A stretch of DNA of 64,000 nt from Caldilineaceae bacterium (GCA_019637695.1 JAHBVG010000024.1:1-64000); one strand, 5' to 3'; counted from the stretch's first letter, positions 1 through 9,888 are shown. A program made the numbers and translations. Notes: generated by a model from the sequence alone, not told the origin.

Positions 1-201
1 GTAAAGGCCATACTGCTATCGATCTTCTCAGGGTTGGTCATATTGATCTACAGTGAGCGGGGCTGGGGACAGTTGAACGAGATCATCCGCATTCCGCTAA
101 TCGATTATATTTTGGTCTTTGTGCTTGCTGGTATCTTTTGGGCGGGGCTGAAAATCACCGAAAAGGTACGCGAAGCGTCCAGGAAACGAGTTGAGGCATA
201 A
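1..201 (+). CDS. C-terminal end of a membrane protein (5' truncated by window edge)
   Basis: The frame is open from base 1 to a TAA at 199-201, giving 66 residues. Two hydrophobic stretches (residues about 2-16 and 36-50) flank a short polar segment, and the tail is basic (KITEKVREASRKRVEA), as in the last two membrane helices of an inner-membrane permease with a cytoplasmic C-terminus. ABC-transporter permeases of the SsuC/ThiX type often end this way, but too little is present to name a family. The start lies outside the window. Confidence 0.6.
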   Translation, partial: VKAILLSIFSGLVILIYSERGWGQLNEIIRIPLIDYILVFVLAGIFWAGLKITEKVREASRKRVEA

Positions 202-218
202 GATCTCTTAGTGGGTAG

Positions 219-287
219 GGGTTTGGGTGGACGGCTGACGAGCAATGGCTTACGCAGACGAATTTTGTCAGCCGTCCACCCAAACCC
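219..287. terminator. 21-bp perfect inverted repeat between convergent genes
   Basis: The arms at 219-239 and 267-287 (core GGGTTTGGGTGGACGGCTGAC and its complement) pair perfectly around a 27-nt loop. It sits between the stop of the rightward membrane gene and the stop of the leftward kinase gene, so it could terminate both. No U-tract follows, so a MITE-like insertion is an alternative. Confidence 0.5.
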
Positions 288-318
288 TTATGGTTCATCA
301 GCCCATTCTGAATACACC

Positions 319-1215
319 CTATTGAAGTTGAGCCAATGCCTGATCGGTGAAACGCTGGTGCGCTGCGCGCATGGCGCTTTCGGTAGCGCTTTCCAATCCC
401 CAGGTGGAGAGTTTGGAGGCTGGGCGCAAGGCAGCGCACAAATCCCAATAGGGCAGGTTTGTAAAATCGACTGAACGCATAAGCGTTTGATAATTCTCGG
501 TAAATTGCTCCATTGCTTCAACACCCAACGCCCATAGAATTTCCAGCCGGCTGTTCGCCACGTCTGCAAGTGGATCGCCCACCGCCGCGTCCTCCCAATC
601 AATCACCGCCGCCAACTGACCATCCTGCCAAAGCAAATTGCCCGGCCAGTAGTCCCCATGCAGTAGGACAGCATCATTCCCCTTTGCCAGCGGCCAGAGC
701 GCTTCCAATGCGCATCGAATCTTGCCTTCGGCCAGGGATTCGTCGAGTTGCGCAGGCCGGTTCCCCCATCCACTTGTTTGTTTCGGCAAAAAAGAGAGAT
801 CCCAATTCGTCTCCTCAATACGATGGATGCTGGTCAAATGCGCGGCGATTTGGTGGAGAAAGTCGTCAAGGTCGAGGGGGGACAAGACCGGCTCGCCTTC
901 AATATACTGCTCAACAAGCAAGGGGATGGGCGAGATCTCACCTGACTCCTCAAGATAGATGGGGTGCGGGGCAGCCACGCCCGCCGATCGCAGAATCTGC
1001 AAGAGTCGAAATTCGTCATGGGCAATTTTCGGGTTTCGCTCTAGATCCGCTTCCCCATGTTGGCGGATAACCAGCTTTTGCGTCTTCCCATTGGGGAATG
1101 TCAACGCCAACGCAGTTACCTGTGCAGAGACGCCGCCGGGCAACTTCCATCGGCGCAGCAATCGCGCTCGCGGATGGATCCGCTTCACCAGTTGTTCAGC
1201 CTGTTGATCTTCCAT
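319..1215 (-). CDS. APH-family phosphotransferase (aminoglycoside/choline kinase-like)
   Basis: The 298-residue protein has the phosphotransferase (APH) fold. The catalytic loop motif HGDYWPGNLLW lies around residues 185-195, with the catalytic Asp in HGD, and the metal-binding motif IDWEDA around 205. Related enzymes phosphorylate small hydroxylated compounds such as aminoglycosides, choline, homoserine or fructosamine; the sequence does not show which. The ATG at 1213-1215 lies 8 nt after the stop of the DUF2277 gene, so the two are probably one leftward transcript. Length is normal for the family. Confidence 0.85.
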   Translation of the reverse strand: MEDQQAEQLVKRIHPRARLLRRWKLPGGVSAQVTALALTFPNGKTQKLVIRQHGEADLERNPKIAHDEFRLLQILRSAGVAAPHPIYLEESGEISPIPLLVEQYIEGEPVLSPLDLDDFLHQIAAHLTSIHRIEETNWDLSFLPKQTSGWGNRPAQLDESLAEGKIRCALEALWPLAKGNDAVLLHGDYWPGNLLWQDGQLAAVIDWEDAAVGDPLADVANSRLEILWALGVEAMEQFTENYQTLMRSVDFTNLPYWDLCAALRPASKLSTWGLESATESAMRAAHQRFTDQALAQLQ

Positions 1216-1223
1216 TCGCTTGA

Positions 1224-1490
1224 TCAGCGCATTCGCTGGTGAGCGCGCTCCCGCGCTTTGGCTGCTTCTTCATCGCGATCCTTGGGCCGGGCGTTTGTTT
1301 CGAGGGAATTGAGGAGATCGCGCGAGACTCTGGCGATTTCATCCACCGCCAGGAGGAAGGCCGCTTCGTTCGCTTTGGATGGCTTGTTGAAGCCGCTGAT
1401 CTTCCGCACATACTGCAACGACGCAGCTTGAATCTCTTCATCCGTCGCCGCTGGATCAAAGTTAAAGAGCGTTTTGATGTTCCTACACAT
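1224..1490 (-). CDS. DUF2277 family small protein
   Basis: The product is about 88 residues and starts MCRNIKTLFNF, followed by ATDEEIQAASLQYVRKISG and a helical tail rich in Ala, Glu and Arg. This opening is characteristic of DUF2277, a small conserved family without an assigned function. I chose the ATG at 1488-1490 because family members begin at MCRN. A GTG three codons upstream (1497-1499) has an AAGG a few bases before it and cannot be excluded. It lies between the alpha/beta hydrolase and the APH kinase in a leftward group. Confidence 0.85.
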   Translation of the reverse strand: MCRNIKTLFNFDPAATDEEIQAASLQYVRKISGFNKPSKANEAAFLLAVDEIARVSRDLLNSLETNARPKDRDEEAAKARERAHQRMR

Positions 1491-1520
1491 CGTTGTCACT
1501 TAGCCTTATAAACAAGAATT

Positions 1521-2516
1521 TCATTGTTCAGGTACAAATTCCGCAATCAGACCTAACAAGATGGGGTAGACAAGATCGATCTGCTGGTAAGGCTGGTCAG
1601 AATCGATAAGATCGTGGGCTAACCCCAGATCCTGTGGAAATTCGTATGTCTGCACGGTGGCCCCATGTTGCCGCCAATACTCGACGACTTCATATGTCCC
1701 GCGGTTGTCCATAGATTCGTCATTGGCATTGGTAATCACGAGCAGATTTTGCGTCTGTGGCGCTGTCTCTTTGGCTCGACCTTGTAGGTCCAGGCTCAGC
1801 CGCGAGAGTTGCGCCAACGCCCGCGATGAAAAGCGAGGATAGGCATGCTGCGGACCATCAATCGCTTCACGCTGCTCTGCATCCCACCAACGCCAGAAGT
1901 TGGGCAGACGAGCGAACAGGCGTGCGGCCAACGGCGTCAGCGACTCCGGGATCGCCTGCAACGAAAAGGCCGGAGCGATCAAGATGGCGGCGTCAATGTC
2001 GCTGCGCTGGTGAGCCATCTCGCCTGCTAGTACGCCTCCTAATGAAAACCCAACAAGGATCACCTGATCCCCCAACCCCTGCGCGATATCGACGCTTACA
2101 TCGGCCAGCGAAATGATCTCTTCTGCGGTCAGTCTGGCCAGATCCTCAGTCAGGCGATCTGCCTTGCCATGACGAGGAAGACGCGGCGCCAGCACGGTGT
2201 AGCCTTCAGCAAACATTTGACGCCCGAACTCGCCGAACTGCTCAGGGCAATTGGAAAATCCATGCAAAAGCACAACGACCCGCTCTGTACGCTGACCGTG
2301 CGTCAAGGCGCGAGTGCGGCAGAGGGGGTTGAGATCCTCACCTTCTGCGGCTTGCAGGGCGTGTAGACGATCTATTGCTTCGTCGTAACTGCCCGCCGGG
2401 CTTGAATGGCTGACGAGCGCATTGCCAGAGATCGGCGCAAAGATCAAGCTGGCAACGAGCAATATAACACCCACACCCAGGATCAACAACAGGCGCAATC
2501 GTGAGGCTCGCTTCAT
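1521..2516 (-). CDS. Membrane-anchored alpha/beta hydrolase
   Basis: The 331-residue protein has an N-terminal hydrophobic segment (residues about 8-27, after basic residues), so it is exported or anchored. The fold signature follows: HGFSNCPEQF (oxyanion region), the nucleophile elbow GFSLGG, a likely acid in ITNANDES and a His in LAHDLID near the C-terminus. This Ser-Asp-His arrangement is typical of carboxylesterases, lysophospholipases and monoacylglycerol lipases. The substrate is unknown. It is the first gene of the leftward group, with a gap of about 30 bp to DUF2277. Confidence 0.85.
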   Translation of the reverse strand: MKRASRLRLLLILGVGVILLVASLIFAPISGNALVSHSSPAGSYDEAIDRLHALQAAEGEDLNPLCRTRALTHGQRTERVVVLLHGFSNCPEQFGEFGRQMFAEGYTVLAPRLPRHGKADRLTEDLARLTAEEIISLADVSVDIAQGLGDQVILVGFSLGGVLAGEMAHQRSDIDAAILIAPAFSLQAIPESLTPLAARLFARLPNFWRWWDAEQREAIDGPQHAYPRFSSRALAQLSRLSLDLQGRAKETAPQTQNLLVITNANDESMDNRGTYEVVEYWRQHGATVQTYEFPQDLGLAHDLIDSDQPYQQIDLVYPILLGLIAEFVPEQ

Positions 2517-2769
2517 TTTGTCCTCCCTTGTGTTGAATTTGAGATGGAAAAACGGCGAGGGATTGTCCTTATGATACAGCGGGCGCGTGACAGGATCGTC
2601 TCAGACTTGCCTGCGCTATGAAGCGCTGAAGAAACACCAGGGTTGCGGTTTCGGTCATCTATCCCGTCGCTTGTATCCCCTGGCTATACCCCGATGCATT
2701 GATCCTTCCCCGCAAACGGAACTACGATACATAGATGTTTCGCAGACAAGTATCGAAGTGAGAGGAATG

Positions 2770-3552
2770 ATGGATCTACAACAACGAGTTGCACTCGTAA
2801 CAGGCGCTGGGTCGGGAATCGGACGAGCGGCGGCGAAGTTGATGGCCCGACACGGCGCGCGCGTTGTCTGTCTCAGCCGTAGCCCCGATGAAGTCGAAGA
2901 AGTCGTAGAAGGGATTCACAAGTCAGGTGGGGAGGCGGTCGCCATCACCGCCGATATCTCCGAGCCGGAGGAGATGCAGAAAGCCTTTAAGCAGACAATC
3001 GACCGGTGGGGACGGCTGGATATTGTCTTTGCCAATGCTGGTATCAACGGCGTCTGGGCGCCCATCGAAGAGTTAGCGCCAGACGAATTCGAGAAGACCC
3101 TCCACGTCAACCTCTTGGGCGCCTTCCTCACGATCAAATATGCGGTTCCCTATCTCAAAAAACAGGGCGGCTCAGTCATCATCAATGCTTCAGTCAATGG
3201 CACACGCATCTTTAGCAATACCGGCGCCACCGCTTATTCAGCCAGCAAAGCCGGGCAAGTTGCCATGATGAAGATGCTGGCGCTGGAACTGGCGCCGCAG
3301 AAGATCCGAGTCAACGCCATCTGCCCGGGCGCCATCGACACCAATATCGAGGAGAACACCGAACGCCGCGATCTAGACGAGGCAGGTGTAAGAGTAGAGT
3401 TCCCCGAAGGGCGCATCCCGTTGACTGGCGGCGAGTCGGGGAGTTCTGAGCAAGTCGCGCAATTAGTACTCTTCCTGGCGTCGGATGCCAGCAGCCACAT
3501 CAGCGGCACCGAAATCTGGATCGACGGTGCTGAGTCCTTATTGCAGGGATAG
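2770..3552 (+). CDS. SDR-family NAD(P)-dependent oxidoreductase
   Basis: A classical short-chain dehydrogenase of about 260 residues. It has the cofactor motif TGAGSGIG near the N-terminus, NAGI after strand 4, Ser in IINASVNG, the catalytic YSASK, and the C-terminal pattern DASSHISGTEIWIDGA seen in glucose 1-dehydrogenase/3-ketoacyl reductase-like SDRs. The frame is open from 2587, but the SDR fold starts at the double Met. AGAGG at 2761-2765 is better spaced for the ATG at 2770 than for the one at 2767. The substrate is unknown. It precedes katE by 39 bp, so co-transcription is possible. Confidence 0.88.
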   Translation: MDLQQRVALVTGAGSGIGRAAAKLMARHGARVVCLSRSPDEVEEVVEGIHKSGGEAVAITADISEPEEMQKAFKQTIDRWGRLDIVFANAGINGVWAPIEELAPDEFEKTLHVNLLGAFLTIKYAVPYLKKQGGSVIINASVNGTRIFSNTGATAYSASKAGQVAMMKMLALELAPQKIRVNAICPGAIDTNIEENTERRDLDEAGVRVEFPEGRIPLTGGESGSSEQVAQLVLFLASDASSHISGTEIWIDGAESLLQG

Positions 3553-3591
3553 CTTTATTTTAGAAAAAAAATTACACATAAGGAGCTTATC

Positions 3592-5754
3592 ATGGACGAA
3601 CTTCACAAGAATGGTCGCGATCCTATCGACGAAGAGAGCAAGAATCGGGATCTGGACACGTTTCGCGAGGATGCCGAAGGGACTTATTTAACCACCAATC
3701 AAGGGCTGCGCATTAACCATACGGATGATTCTTTGAAAGCGGGCGAGCGCGGACCGACGCTCATGGAAGATTTCCACTTTCGCGAGAAGATGACCCACTT
3801 CGACCACGAGCGCATCCCAGAGCGGGTTGTCCACGCCCGTGGAGCGGGCGCGCACGGCTACTTTCAGGTCTACGAGTCGATGGCCAAAGTTACGCGGGCC
3901 AAATTCCTGCAAGACCCGTCGGTGAAGACGCCGGTCTTTGTGCGCTTTTCCACCGTTGTCGGCTCCCGCGGCTCGGCGGACACGGTGCGCGACGCGCGTG
4001 GCTTTGCCACCAAGTTCTACACCGAAGAAGGCAATTTCGATCTGGTCGGCAATAACATCCCTGTCTTCTTCATACAGGACGCCATCAAGTTCCCCGATCT
4101 TGTCCATGCCATCAAACCCGAACCCCACCACGAGATGCCCCAGGCGTCGGCGGCTCACGATACCTTTTGGGATTTTATCTCGCTTATGCCCGAATCCATG
4201 CACATGATCATGTGGGTACTCTCGGATCGAGCTATTCCGCGCAGTTTCAGTATGATGGAAGGCTTCGGCGTCCACACCTTCCGCTTTGTCAACGAAGCGG
4301 GCAAGGCGCGCTTTGTTAAATTCCACTGGAAGCCGCTGAACGGCGTCCACTCGCTGGTCTGGGACGAAGCGCAGAAGCTGGCAGGCAAGGACCCAGATTG
4401 GCTGCGCCGCGATCTGTGGGAATCCATTGAGATGGGCAACTATCCTGAATTTGAACTGGGCGTGCAGATCGTCGAAGAGGAAGACGAGTTGGTTTTCGAT
4501 TTCGATCTGCTGGATGCCACGAAGATCATCCCAGAGGAATTGGTCCCCGTACAGCGCATCGGTAAGATGGTCCTTAACCGCAACCCGGACAACTTCTTCG
4601 CCGAAACCGAACAGGTCGCCTTCCATCCGGGCCATGTGGTGCCGGGCATCGACTTCACCAACGATCCGCTGCTACAGGGTCGGCTCTTCTCCTATCTCGA
4701 TACCCAACTCATCCGCCTGGGTGGTCCCAACTTCGCCGAGATCCCCATCAACCGGCCCGTGGTGCAAGTCCACAATAACCAGCGCGACGGCTACATGCGC
4801 CAGACCATCAACCGTGGGCGCACCAGTTACTTCCCCAACTCGCTGGGTGGGGGCTGCCCCATGATGGCGCCGCACGAAATGGGCGGCTATGTCCACTACG
4901 CCGAGCGCGTGGACGGTCATAAGATCCGCACCCGCAGCGAAAGCTTTAAGGACCATTTCAGCCAGGCAACCCTCTTTTGGAAGAGTCTGACCCCGCCCGA
5001 ACAGGAACATCTTGTCCAGGCTGCCCATTTTGAGTTAGGCAAGGTGGAGACCAAAGCCATCCGCCAGCGGATGCTAGAACTCTTCCATCAAGTCGATCCG
5101 GATCTGGCGATTCAGGTCGCCGCCGGCATCGGTGTCCCCGCCCCGGGCAAGGACGCGCCAGTGATGAAGCGCCACAAGAAGGGCATAAGCGTAGATCGCT
5201 CCCCCGCGCTGAGTATGGAACAGGGTCCAGCCGATTCGATTGCGGGCCGGCGTGTGGCGATCCTGGCGGCGGACGGCTTCAACCACGCCGAGGTGATGGC
5301 CGTACGTAGCGCGCTGCACGAAGCCGGCGCGCAGACCGAAATTGTCTCTAAATTCCTCGGCTCGTTGCAGAGTGAAAGCGGCGAGGCAATCGAGGTAGAT
5401 AAGAACTTTATCATCACGGCATCGATCATGTACGACGCTATTTTCGTCCCTGGCGGCGATGAAAGTGTAGCGCTGTTGAAAAAACAGGGCGACGCCCTCC
5501 ATTTCGTCAACGAGGCGTTCAAACACTGCAAGCCAGTCGGGGCCATGAGCGAAGGCGTGGCGCTGCTCATGGAGGCCAACATTGAAGGCGTGATCTTCGC
5601 CGGTCCGCAGACTGAGGAGGAATTGGTCTCGAACAAGGGCGTGGTCACCAGCCGCAACGGGACCGGATCGCCGCAGTTCGTCCAATCCTTTATCGACGCC
5701 ATCGCCGCCCATCGTCACTGGGATCGCGAGACGAAGGAGCGGGTGCCCGCGTAA
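3592..5754 (+). CDS. katE: Large-subunit (clade 2, HPII-type) heme catalase
   Basis: The 720-residue catalase disproportionates hydrogen peroxide. Visible residues are the catalytic His (about 81, in [11 protein letters not shown]), the Asn of VGNNIPVFF (about 154-155) and the proximal heme Tyr in RLFSYLDTQ (about 368). From about residue 550 there is an added DJ-1/PfpI-like domain ([16 protein letters not shown]), the feature that separates large-subunit catalases from the roughly 500-residue small type. AAGGAG stands 8-9 nt before the ATG. A strong 19-bp hairpin lies 260 bp downstream, after a short remnant frame. Confidence 0.97.
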   Translation: MDELHKNGRDPIDEESKNRDLDTFREDAEGTYLTTNQGLRINHTDDSLKAGERGPTLMEDFHFREKMTHFDHERIPERVVHARGAGAHGYFQVYESMAKVTRAKFLQDPSVKTPVFVRFSTVVGSRGSADTVRDARGFATKFYTEEGNFDLVGNNIPVFFIQDAIKFPDLVHAIKPEPHHEMPQASAAHDTFWDFISLMPESMHMIMWVLSDRAIPRSFSMMEGFGVHTFRFVNEAGKARFVKFHWKPLNGVHSLVWDEAQKLAGKDPDWLRRDLWESIEMGNYPEFELGVQIVEEEDELVFDFDLLDATKIIPEELVPVQRIGKMVLNRNPDNFFAETEQVAFHPGHVVPGIDFTNDPLLQGRLFSYLDTQLIRLGGPNFAEIPINRPVVQVHNNQRDGYMRQTINRGRTSYFPNSLGGGCPMMAPHEMGGYVHYAERVDGHKIRTRSESFKDHFSQATLFWKSLTPPEQEHLVQAAHFELGKVETKAIRQRMLELFHQVDPDLAIQVAAGIGVPAPGKDAPVMKRHKKGISVDRSPALSMEQGPADSIAGRRVAILAADGFNHAEVMAVRSALHEAGAQTEIVSKFLGSLQSESGEAIEVDKNFIITASIMYDAIFVPGGDESVALLKKQGDALHFVNEAFKHCKPVGAMSEGVALLMEANIEGVIFAGPQTEEELVSNKGVVTSRNGTGSPQFVQSFIDAIAAHRHWDRETKERVPA

Positions 5755-5778
5755 AGAGGTGAGAAGATTCAGGTAGGG

Positions 5779-6009
5779 ATGACGGCGATTCCAGTGTATG
5801 GGCTGCTCACTGGCTGGGCAACCCTAACGCATCAGCCAGATGCCCAAACAGACTTCGTTAGCTATGCCCAGTACATCAGTACGCCGGACTTTTTTGCACA
5901 TCACCTCATTGGCAGTATAGGTGGGTGTTCTGTACGCAATGGCAGGCCCCTACTCTCATTGTTCTGGCTATTCATTGGCGCGGCGCAGACAGTATCGAAA
6001 AAGCTTTGA
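5779..6009 (+). pseudogene. Short membrane-protein-like remnant
   Basis: A 76-residue frame begins after an AGGTAGGG-like ribosome site and contains HQPDAQTDFVSYAQYISTP, then HHLIGSIGG, then a hydrophobic stretch (PLLSLFWLFIGAA). It reads like the first part of a larger polytopic membrane protein whose remainder has been lost. I cannot name the family. It fills part of the 408-bp space between katE and menA; the rest holds only the downstream hairpin. It may also be a small orphan gene. Confidence 0.35.
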
Positions 6010-6011
6010 GG

Positions 6012-6062
6012 GCGAGACCCTTCCAGAAAGTAGTTTGTTTTTCCTTTCTGGAAGGGTCTCGC
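6012..6062 (+). terminator. 19-bp perfect hairpin downstream of katE
   Basis: The arms at 6012-6030 and 6044-6062 (GCGAGACCCTTCCAGAAAG and its complement) pair perfectly around a 13-nt T-rich loop. It is a likely intrinsic terminator isolating katE and the remnant frame from menA, although the U-tract is in the loop rather than after the stem. Confidence 0.6.
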
Positions 6063-6162
6063 TCCTGAAATGAGTTACGCCCCTTCCAACATAGCTGCTA
6101 TTGGCAGGACTTGGTACAATATGGGCCTATCGTTTTATCTGCCTCACCCAGGAGTCCCGTTT

Positions 6163-7071
6163 GTGACCGGACCTGTCAATTCGCAGGCTGCGCCGATCTC
6201 GCGCCGCCAGGCCTGGATCTTGGCCGCTCGCCCCAAGACATTGCCGGCGGCGCTCACCCCCGTCCTCGTGGGGACGGCGCTGGCGATCCACGATGGCGTT
6301 TTCGATCTTCTCCCTGCGTTGGCTGCGGCGTTGGGCGCGCTGCTTTTGCAGATCGGCTCGAACTTCGCCAACGACTATTTCGACTACTTCAAAGGCGCGG
6401 ATACACCGGATCGGCTGGGGCCGACGCGGGTGACGGCCAGCGGGTTGATCACCCCGGCGGAACTGCGTTGGGGGATGGTCGTCATCTTTGGGCTGGCCGC
6501 GCTGGTGGGGATCTATCTGATCATCGTGGGAGGCTGGCCGATCCTGGCGGTGGGTGTGGCGTCGATCCTGGCGGCGATCCTTTACACGGGCGGCCCTTTC
6601 CCGTTCGGCTATTATGGATTGGGCGATCTCTTCGTCTTCCTCTTCTTCGGGTTGGTGGCGGTCTGTGGAACCTATTGGGTGCAGGCGTTGACGCTAGACT
6701 GGCCTGTGGTGATAGCTGCTGTGCCGCCGGGTCTGCTCGTTACCGCTATTCTCGTGGTCAACAATCTGCGCGATATTGAGACGGATCAGCGCGCGGGCAA
6801 ATATACGCTGGCGGTGCGTCTGGGCCGGCGCGGCACACGCCTTGAGTACACACTCTTAATAGGCGCGGCGTATCTGTTTCCGTTCATCCTCTGGCTGGTC
6901 TATGCTTTCCACCCCCTGGTGCTACTGCCCTGGCTTACCCTACCGTTGGCCCTCCGGCTTCTTCGCCAGATCTGGCGCGAGGAAGGGCGCATCCTCAACA
7001 AAGCGTTAGCCGGGACAGCGCAACTGGGCCTTTTCTTCAGTTTGGCTCTCGCAATTGGGCTGATCTTTTGA
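6163..7071 (+). CDS. menA: 1,4-dihydroxy-2-naphthoate polyprenyltransferase
   Basis: MenA is a UbiA-superfamily membrane enzyme that attaches the polyprenyl chain to 1,4-dihydroxy-2-naphthoate in menaquinone synthesis. Both Asp-rich motifs are present: NDYFDYFKGADTPDR and NNLRDIETDQRAGKYTLAVR, the latter typical of MenA rather than UbiA. About eight hydrophobic segments follow. The frame is open from 6070, but AGGAG at 6150-6154 sits 8 nt before a GTG at 6163. Starting there gives 302 residues, the usual length, with the conserved AWILAARPKTLPAALTPVLVG near the start. No other men genes are nearby. Confidence 0.92.
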   Translation: MTGPVNSQAAPISRRQAWILAARPKTLPAALTPVLVGTALAIHDGVFDLLPALAAALGALLLQIGSNFANDYFDYFKGADTPDRLGPTRVTASGLITPAELRWGMVVIFGLAALVGIYLIIVGGWPILAVGVASILAAILYTGGPFPFGYYGLGDLFVFLFFGLVAVCGTYWVQALTLDWPVVIAAVPPGLLVTAILVVNNLRDIETDQRAGKYTLAVRLGRRGTRLEYTLLIGAAYLFPFILWLVYAFHPLVLLPWLTLPLALRLLRQIWREEGRILNKALAGTAQLGLFFSLALAIGLIF

Positions 7072-7158
7072 ATCTATCGTACAAAACAGCGCAGGCGATT
7101 ATGGTAGAGTTGCTGCTACCGCTCATATTTCATTGCGACAACCAACGAGGAGGGAAGC

Positions 7159-8100
7159 ATGGACCGTATTAAGGCCATGAACTTGGTCACGTCTTACCAG
7201 TTGGGCCACATCAGTCGTCGTCAATTTATCAGGCGCGCCGTTGTTACCTTTGGCAGTTTATCAGTCGCCAATATGGTCTTGGCGGCCTGCCAGGCTGTCC
7301 CCATCACCGCGCCGCAGCCGACGCTGATCCAGACCCCGCCTGCCGCCCCCGAAGCGCCGGAGCCAACCGCCGTCGCCACAGAGGAAGCCGCAGAAGAAGC
7401 AGCCGCTGATGACGGGGAATTGATCACCGAAACCGTCACCTACTCAGACCGGGATGGCGAGGAGCTGACCGGCTACCTGGCCCGTCCTGCCGATGGGGAA
7501 CCGCGCGCCGCCGTTATCGTCATCCAAGAATGGTGGGGCCTCGACGAACACATTCAGGATCTGACTCGCCGTTTCGCCGCCGAAGGTTTTGTGGCGCTGG
7601 CGCCTGATCTTTACAAAGGACAGGTTGCCACCGAACCGGACGAAGCGCGCAAACTGGTGATGGAACTCGACATGGCCGAAGCCGTTGTCGAGATCGATCA
7701 GGGGATTGCGTTCCTGTTAGCGCAGGATTATGTAACCGGCGATAAAGCGGGCGTTGTCGGTTTCTGCATGGGCGGCGGATTGGCGCTGCAACTGGCTGTC
7801 AACAGCGACAGAGTCGGCGCAGCCGTCCCCTTCTATGGCAATCTCCTCAGCCCAGAGGAAGCCGCCCGCGTTCAAGCGCCAGTGCAGGCTCACTACGGCA
7901 CAGAAGATCGTTTCGATCTCGACGCCCTGGAAGAGATGGGCCAGATCATCCAAGAAGAGGCGGGCCACCCCAGCGAAGTTTACATCTACGAAGGCGCGCC
8001 CCATGCCTTCCTCAACGATACCGCCGCCAGCTACCGTCCCGAAGCAGCTGCCGAAGCTTGGGAACGCACGCTGGCCTGGTTCCGCCAACATCTCAGTTAG
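7159..8100 (+). CDS. Dienelactone hydrolase family protein with export signal
   Basis: The 313-residue protein starts with a Tat-like signal (SRRQFIRR, residues about 20-27), a hydrophobic core and a lipobox-like VLAAC, so it is probably an exported lipoprotein. A linker rich in Ala, Pro and Glu (about 50-90) leads to a dienelactone hydrolase domain: QEWWGL, nucleophile elbow GFCMGGG with the catalytic Cys, Asp in GTEDRFD and His in GAPHAF. Cytoplasmic family members open dienelactones in chloroaromatic degradation; exported Chloroflexota-type versions have no defined substrate. It is followed by a strong terminator. Confidence 0.9.
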   Translation: MDRIKAMNLVTSYQLGHISRRQFIRRAVVTFGSLSVANMVLAACQAVPITAPQPTLIQTPPAAPEAPEPTAVATEEAAEEAAADDGELITETVTYSDRDGEELTGYLARPADGEPRAAVIVIQEWWGLDEHIQDLTRRFAAEGFVALAPDLYKGQVATEPDEARKLVMELDMAEAVVEIDQGIAFLLAQDYVTGDKAGVVGFCMGGGLALQLAVNSDRVGAAVPFYGNLLSPEEAARVQAPVQAHYGTEDRFDLDALEEMGQIIQEEAGHPSEVYIYEGAPHAFLNDTAASYRPEAAAEAWERTLAWFRQHLS

Positions 8101-8121
8101 CAGATTCCTGTAGATCCACAG

Positions 8122-8151
8122 AAAAGAGCGGCCAGGTTGGCCGCTCTTTTT
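8122..8151 (+). terminator. Rho-independent terminator after the dienelactone hydrolase gene
   Basis: The stem GAGCGGCCA / TGGCCGCTC (8126-8134 and 8138-8146) has a 3-nt loop, is flanked by AAAA and is followed by TTTTT. It starts 21 bp after the stop codon. Confidence 0.9.
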
Positions 8152-8292
8152 CTATTCTCCTCCCCCCTCAGGCACAGAGATCTGCCAAAACCTATCGTGA
8201 GTTTGGTGTAATCCATGCTGATAGGCAATGATAGAGCGGTTGCGCGATGGTTGATGGCGTATGATAATGTGGGGCGGATCGTCTACTGTTGC

Positions 8293-8393
8293 GTCAAGTA
8301 TAAATTGAGGAGTACGGGCGCTGCTTGCTGCGCCCTCTGCACACCAGGCGCTGCTTGCTTCGCCCATACCCTGTTTTTCAATTTATGGTTGAC
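8293..8393. repeat. MITE-like inverted-repeat element with internal duplicated stems
   Basis: Terminal arms at 8293-8308 and 8378-8393 match at 14 of 16 positions (GTCAAGTATAAATTGA against GTCAACCATAAATTGA read on the other strand). Inside are two near-identical units, GGCGCTGCTTGCTGCGCCC and GGCGCTGCTTGCTTCGCCC, each able to form a small hairpin. It occupies the 418-bp space between the dienelactone hydrolase and the next membrane gene. Apart from this element and the terminator at 8122, I see nothing there. Confidence 0.55.
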
Positions 8394-8518
8394 ATGACAC
8401 TAGTCCGCCTTTGGGACGGGCAAGACTGCCTGTCCTACATTTGTCCCACCCCCTACACTATTGACCCAAATCCCTTGTGTTTAAGAGACGAAACGCCAGG
8501 TCAAAAAGGAGACATTTT

Positions 8519-9832
8519 ATGTCCAACATCACGCAAAGCACAACGCTAGGATCGGACGATCCCAGGGGATTGGAGGATGCCTACTGGACGGCAAAGCAGC
8601 AAGGGCGGACCGATTCGTTTGTGGCAGACATGCTAGACCGCTATCGTAACACGCCGGATAATCCGCTCTACGCTGCCTGGTATTACCGGTTGCAAGGGCT
8701 GGGCAGAGAGGGTGAGACGGGAGAGGCAGCCATCGCCTGGCGTATGGCCGCGGTGCTGGCCTTGCTCACAGGGATCATCTTCGCCGTACTCCTGGGGAGT
8801 CGTTTCACTTTTGACGATGGCGCGCCTTATCTCATGTTGCTCTGGTCGCCGATTGTAGCAGTCTCGGTCTATGCCTTTCTGGTGAGGGAAAATGACGCTG
8901 CTCGCCGTCGGGCATTGCCGGTGCTTGGCAGTGTGCTGGCAGCCGGGGTATATGTCTTCACCCTCTCTGCCTGGCTGTCGGGCGAAACCTATCGCATCTT
9001 GATGATGTTGCACCTGCCGCTGTTGGCCTGGCTATGCGTCGGGTTGGGTCTACTTGGCTGGCGTTCATCGGCGCGCGAGCGCTTTGCAGGACTCATAAAA
9101 TCACTGGAAATTGGCATTACCGGTGGTGTTTTCGGCATTGCCGTTGGCATCTTCGCTATGATCACCATGGGCCTGTTTCAGGCGTTGAGCGTTCACTTGC
9201 CAGATTGGACTATCCGACTGCTATTTGGCGGCGCTGCCGGGTTGGTGCCCGTCATGGCGGTGGCGGTTGCCTATCAACCCCAGCGCAGCATACTGGCGCA
9301 ACGGTTCGAGCAAGGAGTGGGGCGGCTGGCGCCGATCCTCATGCGGCTGCTGCTGCCGTTGACGCTGCTGGTGTTGATCGTCTATCTCTGCTTCATCCCT
9401 TTCAACTTTATGGGACCTTTCCGCAATCGTGAACTGCTCGTCGTCTACAATGTAATGCTCTTCGCTGTGATGGGGTTGCTGATCGGGGCCACACCGTTGC
9501 GCGAAACCGATCTGGCGCAGCGCACCCAGGACTGGCTGCGCCGGGCTATCCTGGCGGTGGCGGCGTTGAGCGTGATCATCAGCATCTACGCCCTGGCGGC
9601 GGTGGTTACTCGCACCTGGCTCGGCGGCTTCACCGCCAACCGGGTAACCGTCATCGGCTGGAATACCATCAACATCGGCCTGCTGATCACGTTGCTCTAC
9701 CGGCAATGGCGGGATGGTCGTGAAGTATGGATAGCCTCTTTCCAAAAAGTAGTGAGCGCCGGGCTTATCGTCTACGCAGGATGGACATTGGTGCTGGTAC
9801 TGACACTTCCTTTTCTTTTCCGGGGAGCGTAA
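8519..9832 (+). CDS. Polytopic membrane protein of unknown function
   Basis: The 437-residue protein has a soluble N-terminus of about 75 residues and then about 11 hydrophobic segments, ending in a helix and FLFRGA. I do not recognise a catalytic motif; the overall look resembles DUF4153-type membrane proteins, but this is a guess. The frame opens at 8477, but AAAGGAG lies 7-8 nt before the ATG at 8519, which I take as the start. It is flanked by an inverted-repeat element upstream and a hairpin downstream, so it is probably a single transcript. Confidence 0.8.
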   Translation: MSNITQSTTLGSDDPRGLEDAYWTAKQQGRTDSFVADMLDRYRNTPDNPLYAAWYYRLQGLGREGETGEAAIAWRMAAVLALLTGIIFAVLLGSRFTFDDGAPYLMLLWSPIVAVSVYAFLVRENDAARRRALPVLGSVLAAGVYVFTLSAWLSGETYRILMMLHLPLLAWLCVGLGLLGWRSSARERFAGLIKSLEIGITGGVFGIAVGIFAMITMGLFQALSVHLPDWTIRLLFGGAAGLVPVMAVAVAYQPQRSILAQRFEQGVGRLAPILMRLLLPLTLLVLIVYLCFIPFNFMGPFRNRELLVVYNVMLFAVMGLLIGATPLRETDLAQRTQDWLRRAILAVAALSVIISIYALAAVVTRTWLGGFTANRVTVIGWNTINIGLLITLLYRQWRDGREVWIASFQKVVSAGLIVYAGWTLVLVLTLPFLFRGA

Positions 9833-9849
9833 AGCACGATTGCCGAAAT

Positions 9850-9888
9850 GATTCTATACGGGCTAATGACACTAACCCGTATAGAATC
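9850..9888 (+). terminator. 13-bp hairpin after the membrane protein gene
   Basis: The arms GATTCTATACGGG (9850-9862) and CCCGTATAGAATC (9876-9888) pair perfectly around a 13-nt loop, 18 bp after the stop codon. No T-run follows. It is probably a terminator before the folate operon. Confidence 0.6.
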
